DNA of 38,957 nt from Parvularcula sp. (GCA_002704915.1 PAIP01000030.1:1-38957), one strand, 5' to 3'. Positions 16,285 through 24,478 are shown, counted from the stretch's first letter. A program made the numbers and translations. The notes: generated from the letters alone by a model not told the origin.

Positions 16285-16435
16285 ATTGGATATGAAGAAA
16301 TTTGCACGCGTCGCAGTGCTGCTCGGCGAAGCCGGCGTCCCCGTCCGGTTCGTTCTGGCGCGGATCGCGGCAAAAGATCAGGAAAAAAGAAGAGGAGACG
16401 CGGGCGATGTCCGAAGATTATCACCACGATCATAA
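16265..16435 (+). CDS. Possible small ORF between copB and the DUF2933 gene
   Basis: A 56-codon frame begins 20 bp inside the end of copB, seven bases after GAGGGA, and overlaps the start of the next gene by 29 bp. It begins MKITQDKLDMKKFARVAVLL and ends with a basic tail. A second start at 16292 (MKKFARVAVLLGEAGVPV) is possible. No family is recognised, and it may only be the open spacer carrying the ribosome site of the DUF2933 gene. Confidence 0.28.
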   Translation: MKITQDKLDMKKFARVAVLLGEAGVPVRFVLARIAAKDQEKRRGDAGDVRRLSPRS

Positions 16436-16649
16436 AGCTAAGCCGTCAAGGGTCTGGATAACATTTGGCGTTTTCATCGCTGCTATCGCGATCTTGCTGG
16501 CTTACGAACATCGGGCGCACCTTTTGAATGGAAATGCGTTGCTCTTCGTTCTGCTCGGCGGTTGCATTGCTGTGCATCTGTTCATGCATGGGGGCCATGG
16601 GGGCGGAGGACATGGCGGTCACGGCGGCGGCAAGGGGGACGAGAAATGA
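16407..16649 (+). CDS. DUF2933 family small membrane protein
   Basis: An 80-aa membrane protein with a His-rich cytosolic head (DYHHDHK) and two closely spaced hydrophobic segments (about 15-33 and 41-57). The latter contains YEHRAHLLNGNALLF, and LFMHGGHGGGGHGGHGG forms a His/Gly tail. This is the typical DUF2933 pattern, seen in copper and heavy-metal loci; function is not known. AGAGGAG lies nine bases before ATG 16407. The stop overlaps the next start as ATGA, so it is coupled to the ICMT-like gene. The His-rich ends suggest metal binding at the membrane surface. Confidence 0.85.
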   Translation: MSEDYHHDHKAKPSRVWITFGVFIAAIAILLAYEHRAHLLNGNALLFVLLGGCIAVHLFMHGGHGGGGHGGHGGGKGDEK

Positions 16650-17305
16650 CCGGAGACGAAGCGCATCACGCCAGCTACGGCCTCTGGCTGCTGGTGATTT
16701 TCAACTCGGCGATCTTTATTCTGTTCGCCTTCAGTTTCGCAAAACCCTTGAATGCCCGCGACTGGCGGTCCTTCGGCGCTTACAGCGCGTTCATTGTCGC
16801 GCTCTTCACCGAAATGTACGGCTTTCCGCTGACGATTTTCTTTCTTTCCGGCTGGCTCGAAACGAATTTCCCGGAAGTCGACTGGTTGGCCCATGATTCC
16901 GGCCATTTGCTCGAAATGATTTTCGGCTGGCGCGCCAATCCGCATTTCGGGCCGTTTCATCTCATCAGCATGGTGCTGATCATCGGCGGGTTCTGGCTGC
17001 TGTCTGCGTCCTGGCCGGTGCTCTACCGCGCGCAGCGCGCCGGAACGCTCGCGACGGCCGGCCCTTATGCGCGCATGCGCCATCCGCAATATGTGGCGTT
17101 TATTCTCATCATGGTCGGCTTTCTCTTTCAGTGGCCGACGCTTTTGACCCTCGCCATGTTCCCCGTCCTCTTGTTCATGTATTGGCGTTTGTCGCTGCGC
17201 GAGGAACGGGAGGCCGAAGCCTCGTTCGGGGAAGAATACCGTCGATATGCTGAGCGAACGCCGCGCTTTTTCCCAAAGCTCAATATTGAGAGAAAGGCGG
17301 CGTGA
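16646..17305 (+). CDS. Isoprenylcysteine carboxyl methyltransferase (ICMT) family membrane protein
   Basis: A 219-aa integral membrane protein with about five hydrophobic segments. The C-terminal ICMT/PEMT-like signature reads [22 protein letters not shown], with [25 protein letters not shown] after it; the RHPxY and E-x-x-L/Y-type residues that bind SAM and phospholipid-like substrates are present. The substrate in bacteria is unknown and prenylated protein is unlikely. Members are common in metal-resistance operons. ATG 16646 overlaps the DUF2933 stop, and its own stop overlaps the GTG start of the Rieske gene, so three genes are translationally chained. A second family member lies at 38286. 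Confidence 0.88.
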   Translation: MTGDEAHHASYGLWLLVIFNSAIFILFAFSFAKPLNARDWRSFGAYSAFIVALFTEMYGFPLTIFFLSGWLETNFPEVDWLAHDSGHLLEMIFGWRANPHFGPFHLISMVLIIGGFWLLSASWPVLYRAQRAGTLATAGPYARMRHPQYVAFILIMVGFLFQWPTLLTLAMFPVLLFMYWRLSLREEREAEASFGEEYRRYAERTPRFFPKLNIERKAA

Positions 17306-17886
17306 GCGAGGACCGCGGCAATGGCGATCGCGCGTCCGATGGTCCGGCGCCGGCGCATGAGGGCGACGAGACCGCCGTTCCACGTCGCGATTTTATCCAT
17401 ATTATGGGCGCCTCCGTCGCCGCGGTCGGCGCCGGCGCCTCACTATGGCCGCTGGTCGACAGTTTTAATCCGTCAGCGGACGTCCGCGCCATGTCGAGCG
17501 TCGAGGTGGACCTGGCGCCGATTGAGCCGGGCCAGCGCATTACCGTCAAATGGCGCGGCAAGCCGGTGTTCATATCGCGCCGGACGGCGCAGGAAATCGA
17601 GATCGCCCGCGCCGATGATCGCGCGAACCTGAAAGACCCGCAAGCGGACGCCGAGCGCGTCGTCGATCCTGAATGGCTGGTCGTCATCGGCATTTGCACG
17701 CATCTCGGCTGCGTGCCATTGGGCCAGGCGCCGCAAAGCGACCGCGGCGGCTGGAACGGCTGGTTCTGCCCCTGCCACGGATCGCACTATGATACGTCCG
17801 GTCGCATCCGTCGCGGGCCGGCGCCTCTCAATCTCGAAGTGCCGGACTATGCGTTCCTTGACGCTGCGCGACTGAGGATCGGGTGA
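17302..17886 (+). CDS. petA: Orphan Rieske iron-sulfur protein (bc1-type)
   Basis: Membrane-anchored [2Fe-2S] protein like the ISP subunit of the cytochrome bc1 complex. The 194-aa product has a 28-residue acidic/Pro-rich head. A Tat-like anchor follows, RRDF followed by a hydrophobic stretch (about 29-53). The Rieske domain has ligands C132, H134, C156 and H159 and disulfide cysteines C137 and C158 in CTHLGC and CPCHGSHYD, so it should be functional. Start is GTG 17302, overlapping the upstream stop (GTGA); no earlier alternative fits. No cytochrome b or c1 gene follows, and instead nhaA does. In this position it could replace or supplement a copper-damaged ISP, or serve another periplasmic electron transfer. 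Confidence 0.9.
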   Translation: MSEDRGNGDRASDGPAPAHEGDETAVPRRDFIHIMGASVAAVGAGASLWPLVDSFNPSADVRAMSSVEVDLAPIEPGQRITVKWRGKPVFISRRTAQEIEIARADDRANLKDPQADAERVVDPEWLVVIGICTHLGCVPLGQAPQSDRGGWNGWFCPCHGSHYDTSGRIRRGPAPLNLEVPDYAFLDAARLRIG

Positions 17887-17925
17887 GATGATCTTTGTTG
17901 CGCCGATCAACCGGCGCGGGGCGCA

Positions 17926-19125
17926 ATGCAGCTCCTGACGCAAAATGATAATGCGCGCGGCCACAAGATCAGCGCGATCCTGATGGTTGTTGCGATTTTG
18001 TTGGCGCTTGCGATGGCGAATTCGCCGGCGAACGGGATTTATTATCTGCTTCATCACACGCGGGTCGGGTTTCATATCGGTGAAATCAGTTACGACCGGC
18101 CCTTTTATCTCTGGGTCAATGAGGGGCTTCTAGCGCTCTTTTTTCTGAAAGTCGCAGCCGAGACCAAGGTAGAATTGTTGCACGGGCTGTTGTCGGATCG
18201 CCGGGCGCGGCTGTTGCCGGCGATCGGCGCTATCGGCGGCATGGTTGCGCCGGCGGCGATATTCCTCATCGCAACTTATGAGTTTGCGGCGATGCGAAGC
18301 GGTTGGGCGATTCCGATCTCCACGGACATTGTGCTCGCCATGGGAATCCTGGCGCTCATGGGAAGCGCAGCGCCGGCGGGCGCCAAAGCGCTGCTCGCTG
18401 GCGTTGCGGTCTTCGACGATCTCGGCGCCATTCTCATCATCGTTTTTTTTCACAGCGGCAGCGTCAATCTTGAAATGTTAATCGCGGCCATTTTGATCGT
18501 CGCTCTGATGTTCAGCCTAAGCCGCGGCGGCCTCAAGCGGCTTAGCCCTTATATATTTTTAACGTTGGTGCTTTGGGCTGTGCTGCTTGCCGCCGGTCTT
18601 CATGCGACGCTTGCTGGCGTTGCCGCGGGGTTTTTGATCCCGTCCGGCGGTGACGACGCGCGCGCCTCGCCCCTGGCGCGCCTTGATCATGACATCACGC
18701 CGTTCGTTCTTTTTTTCGTCGTGCCGCTATTTGCGTTTTTCAACGCCGGACTCGCGCTGACGGCGAATGGCGTTTCACGCGAAAGCATGCCGCTGGCGCT
18801 CGGGATCATTCTCGGCCTTCTTCTCGGCAAGCAGCTAGGTGTTTTGGGGGCGATCTGGCTCGCAGTGAAGCTGCGCCTCGCCAAATTGCCGGCACCGCTG
18901 GACTGGCGCGGCGTTTATCTGGCGGCCGTCATCGCCGGCGCCGGCTTTACGATGAGCCTGTTCTTCGCAGCCCTCGCCTTTGAAGCGGGCGCACTGCTTG
19001 ACGTCGCGCGCCTGGCGGTTCTGATCGCTTCGGCCCTCGCGACACTGTGCGCGGTCATCGTGCTGCGCGTGTGGCCCAAACCTCGCGCCGTGTGCGGTCA
19101 AAAGGGAACAAGGGAAGACGGCTGA
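17926..19125 (+). CDS. nhaA: Na+/H+ antiporter NhaA family
   Basis: Inner-membrane cation/proton antiporter, 399 aa with about 11-12 hydrophobic segments. The residues essential in E. coli NhaA are found at matching places: D134 in ISTDIVLAMGILAL and the pair D164-D165 in VFDDLGAI, and the TM10-11 region AGAGFTMSLFFA is typical. The TM2-loop motif normally written GLEVKRE reads VAAETKVEL here, so R81 of the E. coli protein is replaced. The gene begins 40 bp after the Rieske gene on the same strand and is followed by the interrupted PII-like gene. Its presence in a copper operon may reflect the need for pH or sodium balance during proton-coupled efflux, which is an inference. Confidence 0.92.
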   Translation: MQLLTQNDNARGHKISAILMVVAILLALAMANSPANGIYYLLHHTRVGFHIGEISYDRPFYLWVNEGLLALFFLKVAAETKVELLHGLLSDRRARLLPAIGAIGGMVAPAAIFLIATYEFAAMRSGWAIPISTDIVLAMGILALMGSAAPAGAKALLAGVAVFDDLGAILIIVFFHSGSVNLEMLIAAILIVALMFSLSRGGLKRLSPYIFLTLVLWAVLLAAGLHATLAGVAAGFLIPSGGDDARASPLARLDHDITPFVLFFVVPLFAFFNAGLALTANGVSRESMPLALGIILGLLLGKQLGVLGAIWLAVKLRLAKLPAPLDWRGVYLAAVIAGAGFTMSLFFAALAFEAGALLDVARLAVLIASALATLCAVIVLRVWPKPRAVCGQKGTREDG

Positions 19126-19236
19126 ACCGCGGGCAGGTCAAAAAACCCATGCGAGGGATAGCGGCCGTTGAGCCGTATAATCGCCAGAAGATGACTGACG
19201 GAATTGCCCCTATATCGCGACAGGCGAGGTTGCCCC

Positions 19237-19563
19237 ATGGGCTTTAAACTTATAACGGCGACGCTCAACATTCTGGTGCTCGATAAAGTCGAGCAACGGC
19301 TCGCGGAAATCGCCGTACCCGGATTAAGTGTTTCCGAAACCAAAGGCTATGGCGCCTATAAGAATTTTTTTCAGCGGGACATGATGTCGACCCATGCGCG
19401 CATTTAGATCTATGCGCCGGAATCGCGTATTGAAGAGATTGTCGACGCCATCCTTGAAACAGGCGCCGCCGGCGTTGAGGATGACGGCGTCATCGCCGTT
19501 AGCCCCATAGATGCGGTTTTACGCATCGCCGACGGGACAGAAATAGAGGCGGACGCGATCTGA
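19237..19563 (+). pseudogene. PII-like (GlnB/CutA-fold) regulator gene interrupted by one amber codon
   Basis: Reading from ATG 19237 (GAGG seven bases upstream) gives the start of a PII-like protein: FKLITATLNILVLDKVEQ, then IAVPGLSVSETKGYGAYK with the characteristic KGYG at the base of the T-loop, then THARI. Codon 57 at 19405-19407 is TAG. The same frame continues with IYAPESRIEEIVDAILETG, GVIAVSPIDAVLRI and stops at TGA 19561-19563, giving the full 108-codon family length. Only the stop breaks it; one base change (for example CAG to TAG) explains it. PII-like proteins of this kind occur beside RND and cation transporters as possible sensors. It may be a fresh pseudogene, a sequencing error or a readthrough gene. 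Confidence 0.8.
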
Positions 19564-19673
19564 AATTGAAAGCCGATCGATGAAACCGCTTTGTGTTTTG
19601 TGAGCAATGACAGCGAGTCGGCGTTTGACAGGGTGGCCAATAAGGCCGGCGATGAAAAAGAAGGGAGACCCTC

Positions 19674-19946
19674 ATGGCGAACGATCGGACAAGACATCGA
19701 ATCTCAATATTCGGATTTGGCCTCAGTTTGAGTCTTTTTTTCGCGATCACATTCGCGCTTTGCGTGGGCTTCGACCTTTTGTTTCCGCAATACGCGATGC
19801 ATGAGGCGTGGCACGGGCTGTTGCCGGGATTTGTCTGGATCAGCGGGGGCGCATTCTTTCTGGGGCTTGTCGAAACATTCATCTACGGATGGTATGTGGC
19901 CCTGATCTTCGGCCCGCTTTACAATATGTTTGCGGTCAGGGCCTGA
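19674..19946 (+). CDS. DUF5676 family membrane protein
   Basis: A 90-aa protein with a short charged head and two long hydrophobic segments (about 14-38 and 52-85). Motifs are GLSLSLFFAITFALCVGFDLLFP, QYAMHEAWHGLLPGFVW and a C-terminal LVETFIYGWYVALIFGPLYN, which is the pattern of the DUF5676 family, a small membrane protein often seen near cation efflux systems. Function is unknown. GGGAG lies nine bases before ATG 19674. It lies 110 bp after the PII-like frame and ends the plus-strand block; the next genes are on the opposite strand, converging. Confidence 0.82.
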   Translation: MANDRTRHRISIFGFGLSLSLFFAITFALCVGFDLLFPQYAMHEAWHGLLPGFVWISGGAFFLGLVETFIYGWYVALIFGPLYNMFAVRA

Positions 19947-20079
19947 AAACAAGCGAGCCGCGCGAGCCTCAGGCGTTGATCGAGCGGACGATCGCTTTAC
20001 TGGCGATCTGTTCTGCGCGCTGACGCGGCGGCGCGCCGCTCATCTCAATGCGACGGTAATACCGTCTTCGCTTCGGCTG

Positions 20080-20820
20080 TCAGTTGGCGACGATGGTCTT
20101 GATGCTCTTGCGATGATTCAACCAGACCAGGAGACTTCGCCGAACCTTGATGATCAGAAGAATTAGACCGGAGAGTGCTACAAAAATTGCAGCGCCGGCG
20201 GCGGTGATCAGGAGCGGATGATTGAAATCGGCGCCGTCGTCATAGTCCATGATGTGGAGCTTCCAGAAGAAATCATAAAAGCGCCAGGTCTTTGATCGCC
20301 GCGCTGTCACCTCGCCGGTCCCGGGGTCCACATAGATCGTCGTATTGTCGCGATCGTCGAATTCAACGCGCCAGACAGGTCCGGACCGGGCGTATTCGGA
20401 AGGCGGCGTTTCGAGCTGCTCGATCCGCTGGACGGCGCCTTCAATAGCGAGACCGCTTTCGGCGGCGTCGCGTGCGAGATCGGCGCCTAGGGGCGAAAGG
20501 ATCGCGCCGGTCTTCGCGTTGACAAGATGCATCGCCCCGTTCTCTGCCGCGATGCGCCAGACCGGTGCGCCAAGGAATTCGCCAAGGGCCGCGGATGTAA
20601 CGCGATCGGCGCCCAGACGAGCGGCCGCCTCATTAACGGAAATAACCTCACCGGGATCGAAGGCTCCGACCTGACGTTCGGCGATTTTGTGTTCGCCGCG
20701 GACGATCTCGATCGGGATCACACTCATCACGACGCCACCGGCGATCCAGAGCACGATCTGGAGGCCGACAATGAGCGCAATCCATTTGTGGACGCGTACC
20801 GCCCATTTCATGAACGTCAT
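20080..20820 (-). CDS. PepSY domain membrane protein
   Basis: A 246-aa protein with one N-terminal membrane segment (about 13-37) and one C-terminal segment (about 205-228), the layout of PepSY-associated transmembrane proteins. Two PepSY-like repeats lie between them in the periplasm: VNEAAARLGADRVTSAALGEFLGAPVWRI with LVNAKTGAILSP, and GPVWRVEFDDRDNTTIYVDPGTGEV. The WRFYDFFWKLHIMDY segment before the last helix is typical. Its ATG is two bases after the DUF4198 gene stop, so they form an operon. Such proteins accompany iron and copper uptake or reductase systems. The role here is not known. Confidence 0.85.
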   Translation of the reverse strand: MTFMKWAVRVHKWIALIVGLQIVLWIAGGVVMSVIPIEIVRGEHKIAERQVGAFDPGEVISVNEAAARLGADRVTSAALGEFLGAPVWRIAAENGAMHLVNAKTGAILSPLGADLARDAAESGLAIEGAVQRIEQLETPPSEYARSGPVWRVEFDDRDNTTIYVDPGTGEVTARRSKTWRFYDFFWKLHIMDYDDGADFNHPLLITAAGAAIFVALSGLILLIIKVRRSLLVWLNHRKSIKTIVAN

Positions 20821-20822
20821 GA

Positions 20823-21662
20823 CTATTCGGAACCTGACGGCCGCTGATCAAGGTCGATGGTCAGCGTCGCATAGTCGCTGTGAAAAACGCCGTCCGCGTT
20901 TTCCGGCAGCGTGATCCAGACTGCGGACAGCATGGCGACGCCTGAGAGCGACGGGCTTATCGTCACCGTGCCATTTTCGCCGCTGACGGTTTTCTCTGTC
21001 TCGCCCTCAACCGGAACAATTGTCACGGCTTTGCCGGCAAGGGGCTCGCCGTCAAGAAGCAGGACGAATGTCCTGGCGTGAGATCCGGAAGCGACGAATT
21101 CCAGTTTCTGGCCTGCTGGCGTCGTCGCCCCATCAGCGTTGTCGCAGGTCTTAATGCAAAAGAACGTCTTTGCATGTTTGCTGTAACTTCGATCGAGCGG
21201 CGGCGAACCGGGCAGGGCGTCGAACGCGGCGCGCACTGAAGGGGCCGCCTCAATTTCGTCGAGATACACATCAACATCTTCGGGCAGTATTTGCCCGGCG
21301 CGTGGTTTTGAACTTGCGGCGACGATCGCGAAGCCTGTTCCGCTTGAGCCGAAGCCGATCTGCAGCGCCGTCTCGCCTTCGTTGAAACTGAGCGCGCTGA
21401 CCGGTTCGCCGCCGACAGTCGCTTGCGAATAGGCGATTCGATCCTGAGACGGACCATGTTCAAGATCCGGAAACGACAAGGCGCTGGTGAGATCGACGGT
21501 CACCGCCTCGCCGCTGTCCCACGCAAATTCGCCCGGTAGAAGAAATGTCTGATGAGCCGTCGCCGGCGCCGCGACGAAGGAAAAAAATGCGGCGAATGCG
21601 CTTTTCGCCAGCGTTCCGGCGCGGGTTCGTCGTTGGAATGTGGTGTGAGTACTGAGCATCAT
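20823..21662 (-). CDS. DUF4198-type periplasmic protein
   Basis: A 279-aa exported protein. The start at 21662 follows an AAAGGGG site and gives a signal peptide (about residues 12-36, ending PATAHQ), so the mature protein begins at a histidine. This is reminiscent of other copper-binding exported proteins. The body is beta-rich, with TFLLPGEFAWDSGEAVTVDL, a central KTFFCIKTCD pair of cysteines, and a second Ig-like or carboxypeptidase-regulatory-like part (FVLLLDGEPLAGKAVTIVP to TVTISPSLSGVAMLSAVW). This matches the DUF4198 group linked to metal uptake and handling. It is co-oriented with, and two bases from, the PepSY gene. The upstream DUF411 gene is 107 bp away. Confidence 0.78.
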   Translation of the reverse strand: MMLSTHTTFQRRTRAGTLAKSAFAAFFSFVAAPATAHQTFLLPGEFAWDSGEAVTVDLTSALSFPDLEHGPSQDRIAYSQATVGGEPVSALSFNEGETALQIGFGSSGTGFAIVAASSKPRAGQILPEDVDVYLDEIEAAPSVRAAFDALPGSPPLDRSYSKHAKTFFCIKTCDNADGATTPAGQKLEFVASGSHARTFVLLLDGEPLAGKAVTIVPVEGETEKTVSGENGTVTISPSLSGVAMLSAVWITLPENADGVFHSDYATLTIDLDQRPSGSE

Positions 21663-21769
21663 GATACCCCTTTTTCTTGTTGTTGATCGCGATTGGAGTG
21701 ATGTCTCAGCGCCGGATCTTCGACATAGTCTGAAGTCGTTGCGGCGAAGCATCTGTCGAAACTCTGTCC

Positions 21770-22270
21770 TTACGCTTCGTATCGGTCAAACACCTCTCGG
21801 TCGCCGTTTTCCCGTAATAGGATGACATCATAAGGCTGACTGCCGTAGGGGCCTTCCATGCCGGGCGAGCCCAGCGGCATGCCGGGTACGAAAATGCCGA
21901 CGGCGTCGGGCGCATCCGACAGAAGTTTGTTGATCGACGCCGCCGGGACATGGCCTTCGACGATATAGCGCCTGATGATCGCAAAATGGCAGGAGCGCAA
22001 ATCCTCCGGCGCGCCGAAGCGGGCCCGCATCGGCGTGAGGTCGGGCCTGTCAATAATCTGCGCGTCAAAGCCCGCGGCCGTTAAATGCTCGACCCAAGCC
22101 GAACAGCAGCCGCAGGTTGGCGTTTTGTAGACCGTGATCTTTTTGTCCGACGCCGGCGCAGCCCATGCCGGAACGACTGATGCGGCGGACGCGGCGAGGA
22201 CGCCCGCGCCGGCGAACAGGATCGTTCTTCTTGATTGGGGCGTCGGCAAGGGTCGATCAATACGTTTCAT
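21770..22270 (-). CDS. DUF411 copper-associated protein
   Basis: A 166-aa exported protein of the DUF411 family, found in copper and other metal resistance loci. The start at 22270 has AAGGAG eight bases upstream; a longer frame to 22447 is not supported. A Tat-like signal (SRRTILFAGAG to AWAAPA) covers about residues 13-39. The mature part is thioredoxin-like: ITVYKTPTCGCCSAWVEHL with C53, C55 and C56, FDAQIIDRPDLTPMRARFG, SCHFAIIRRYIVEGHVPA and a Met/Gly-rich GMPLGSPGMEGP end. Copper(I) binding by the cysteines and methionines in the periplasm is likely. It stands upstream of the DUF4198 and PepSY genes on the same strand. Confidence 0.9.
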   Translation of the reverse strand: MKRIDRPLPTPQSRRTILFAGAGVLAASAASVVPAWAAPASDKKITVYKTPTCGCCSAWVEHLTAAGFDAQIIDRPDLTPMRARFGAPEDLRSCHFAIIRRYIVEGHVPAASINKLLSDAPDAVGIFVPGMPLGSPGMEGPYGSQPYDVILLRENGDREVFDRYEA

Positions 22271-22560
22271 TCCGGGCTCTCCTTCCGTTGCGGCTGATGC
22301 AAGTATAGCCCGCCGCGCACATTTGGGGGAGAGATATGCGACGGCGGGCTCGGGATCGTGCTCGAAGAAGATGAGAGGGTCATCATGCCTAGCGAATAGC
22401 GATCCCTTTTCGGGCGGTTCAGAAAGGACGGTGCGCAGGTATACCAATCCCTTTCCTTGACGCCGGCGCTGAACATCAGCGCCTATCGCTTGAGGATACG
22501 GATCGGCGGCTGCTTTCCCTCACAAAACGCGACGGGTCTTTTGAAAATAAAGGCGTAAGC

Positions 22561-23934
22561 TCAGACCTCCGGGGAGAACAGCGTAGTCAGGAACGCCGTC
22601 GCCGTCAGCACCGCGAGGATGAGCCAGAATTCGATTCTGATGGCGGTCTTAAGTCCGGCGAGACCTCGGTCTTCGCCGCGCGACAGGGCCGGGCCGAACC
22701 GAAATTTGTTCAAGCCGGCGAGCCCCATCAATATTGCGAACAAAGTTGTTTTTGTAAGGATGAGGCGTCCATAACCAGTCGTCAGCAAGTCATTCAATGA
22801 GCCGATGAGAAAGAACGCCATGACGGCGCCGGCGACAAAGACAACTGGTACAAGCCACAGAGCGATTTGCGAAAAACCGTCGACGATCGCGGCGGCGACG
22901 CTTCTGGACTCATCAGCGAGGACCGTCAGCAGGGGGATCAGCGCGCCGAACCAGAAGGCTGCAATCGAAAGATGCGCCGCCAGAACGATGAAAAGGAGCC
23001 ACCCCGGTTCCGAGCTTGAGATATGGCCGATGAGCCCGAAGGAAGCGACTGCGAAGGCGGCGCCGAGGAGCATGCGGGTGCGCCCGCTTGGCGGCGCGGA
23101 GATAGCGCCCCAAAACACCAGTATGAGCGCGAAGATTCGGAAGGCCCGCGCTTTTGCGGCGCTGGTTTCCGCAAGCAATGAATGCATCGCCGGATCGAAT
23201 GCCCCGGCAAAGTCGCCCGCCATGCGCGCCGGCTCAAGGAGATAAACCAGTCCCGTCAACAAAACGCCAAAAACGGCTGCGATCGCGGTGAGCCGGCGGA
23301 TGGCGGGCTGAGCGCTGGCGAGCTTGGCGCCGAAGACGCTCAAAAAAATCGCAGCGCCCACTGCCTGCAGAACGGCGGCGAAACCAAGGGCGCGCGCTGC
23401 GACCGCCAGCAGATCCGGGGGCGTTTTTGCGCGAGAAGAGGGTTTCGGCGGCGTGATTTCGGTTGGAGCAAGTCTCTGGCGGGTTGAATCCGGGGCTTGC
23501 CCGACATCTGCAACCGGCGCCGCGCCGCCCGGTTGAGGCTCGATGGATGCAACCGCCTCGTCAGGTGTTTCGTCAACGACCGGCAATGTCAGGTTGAAGA
23601 CGATTTCACCGGAGGCCAGATGGGTATCCTCTGCGATCGCGCTCCAGACTATGCGGTAGGTCCCATCGGCGAGCGCCGGCAATTCCAAGCGCATTTCCGT
23701 GGTCGGCGCATTGTCGGCGGGCGCAAGGGGAAGAGGGGCGGCGTCGGCATCCGTTTTCGCGATGCTGGCGGCCGTGAGGCGCGCCGGCCTTGAAAAATAA
23801 AGAACCACGGCGTCGGGCGTTGAAACAAGCTCAGCGCCGTTTGCAGGATCTGAATCGGTCAGCGACAGATGCGCGGTGGCCGGCGTCGCGGAGAACGCCA
23901 ATAAAAGAAACAAAATTCGCCAAAACGCCATCAT
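22561..23934 (-). CDS. CopC-CopD fusion copper resistance protein
   Basis: A 457-aa protein with an N-terminal signal ending ATA followed by H22. A CopC domain (about 22-120) has the copper-site histidine at the mature N-terminus and the D103/H105 pair in EDTHLASGEIVF. A Pro/Ala-rich linker with AVASIEPQPGG (about 120-175) leads to a CopD membrane domain with about eight helices (about 175-457), including LLFIVLAAHLSIAAFWFGALIPLL and LILTKTTLFAILMGLAGLNKFRF. CopC binds copper in the periplasm and CopD is thought to pass it through the inner membrane. Start ATG 23934 follows GGGAGGGG. The gene stands alone, with the unknown plus-strand gene at 24098 divergent from it. Confidence 0.93.
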   Translation of the reverse strand: MMAFWRILFLLLAFSATPATAHLSLTDSDPANGAELVSTPDAVVLYFSRPARLTAASIAKTDADAAPLPLAPADNAPTTEMRLELPALADGTYRIVWSAIAEDTHLASGEIVFNLTLPVVDETPDEAVASIEPQPGGAAPVADVGQAPDSTRQRLAPTEITPPKPSSRAKTPPDLLAVAARALGFAAVLQAVGAAIFLSVFGAKLASAQPAIRRLTAIAAVFGVLLTGLVYLLEPARMAGDFAGAFDPAMHSLLAETSAAKARAFRIFALILVFWGAISAPPSGRTRMLLGAAFAVASFGLIGHISSSEPGWLLFIVLAAHLSIAAFWFGALIPLLTVLADESRSVAAAIVDGFSQIALWLVPVVFVAGAVMAFFLIGSLNDLLTTGYGRLILTKTTLFAILMGLAGLNKFRFGPALSRGEDRGLAGLKTAIRIEFWLILAVLTATAFLTTLFSPEV

Positions 23935-24097
23935 CAACCCCTCCCGCTGCTTTGCGGCTGTTCGATAGCATACGCGCCGGGCCCTTTTCTCCCTCAGTCT
24001 TCATAGGGGTCAACCCATTAGACCAAAGTCTGGCTGTCGGCTCGAACCGGCGCCCGCTAGGCTTCCGGCGTCAAATCTCTATTTGAAAGGAATGGTT

Positions 24098-24478
24098 GTG
24101 AGGCGTTCGATGATCGCAGCGCTGCTTATCGCCGGTGCATTGCTGAGCGCCTACGCATCCGGCTCCTCGGGCGGCGGGTTCGTTCACGGCGTATTGATGC
24201 GCGGCCAGGTGGTCCGCGCCGCACCGACGGAAACGATCATCTGTATTTGGCGCGCCGATGGCGCGGCGCCGGGCCGGATCTTCATCATCTATCGCTATCT
24301 CGATCCCGGATCAGAAGGCGCCGACTTTATTCGCGAGGATGTCGGGACTGCTGAAGTCATTGAACTGGTCGACATGCATTTCGCCAGAGTACGGGTTATC
24401 AGCGGCGACGTAAAAAAACACGATATTGTTGAGCGTGCTGCGGACGAAAACGATACGATGTTCCGCCGATTCATCTAG
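24098..24478 (+). CDS. Hypothetical exported protein
   Basis: A 126-aa protein I do not recognise. GTG 24098 is preferred because AAAGGA is six bases upstream; in-frame ATG 24092 is too close to that site, and ATG 24110 would shorten it. An N-terminal hydrophobic segment (about 5-20, SMIAALLIAGALLSAYA) looks like a signal peptide. The rest is a beta-rich basic/acidic domain with RAAPTETIICIWRADGAAPG and FIREDVGTAEVIELVDMHFARVRVISGDV. It is divergent from the CopC-CopD gene and converges with the CnrH-like sigma gene, with 25 bp between the two stop codons. Location suggests a periplasmic metal-stress protein, but there is no direct evidence. Confidence 0.6.
   Translation: MRRSMIAALLIAGALLSAYASGSSGGGFVHGVLMRGQVVRAAPTETIICIWRADGAAPGRIFIIYRYLDPGSEGADFIREDVGTAEVIELVDMHFARVRVISGDVKKHDIVERAADENDTMFRRFI

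Noticed and set aside
19405-19407. TAG in the PII-like gene as a pyrrolysine codon
   Set aside because: No pyl genes or methylamine context is visible; a point mutation or sequencing error is simpler.
20052-20066. GACGGT-AAT-ACCGTC hairpin between the converging DUF5676 and PepSY genes
   Set aside because: Three-base loop and no U-tract; too weak to call a terminator.
24017-24027. TTAGACCAA shared with the leader of the CnrY-like gene on the opposite strand (near 25838)
   Set aside because: Distances to the start codons differ greatly, no second promoter element matches, and a 9-mer can recur by chance.
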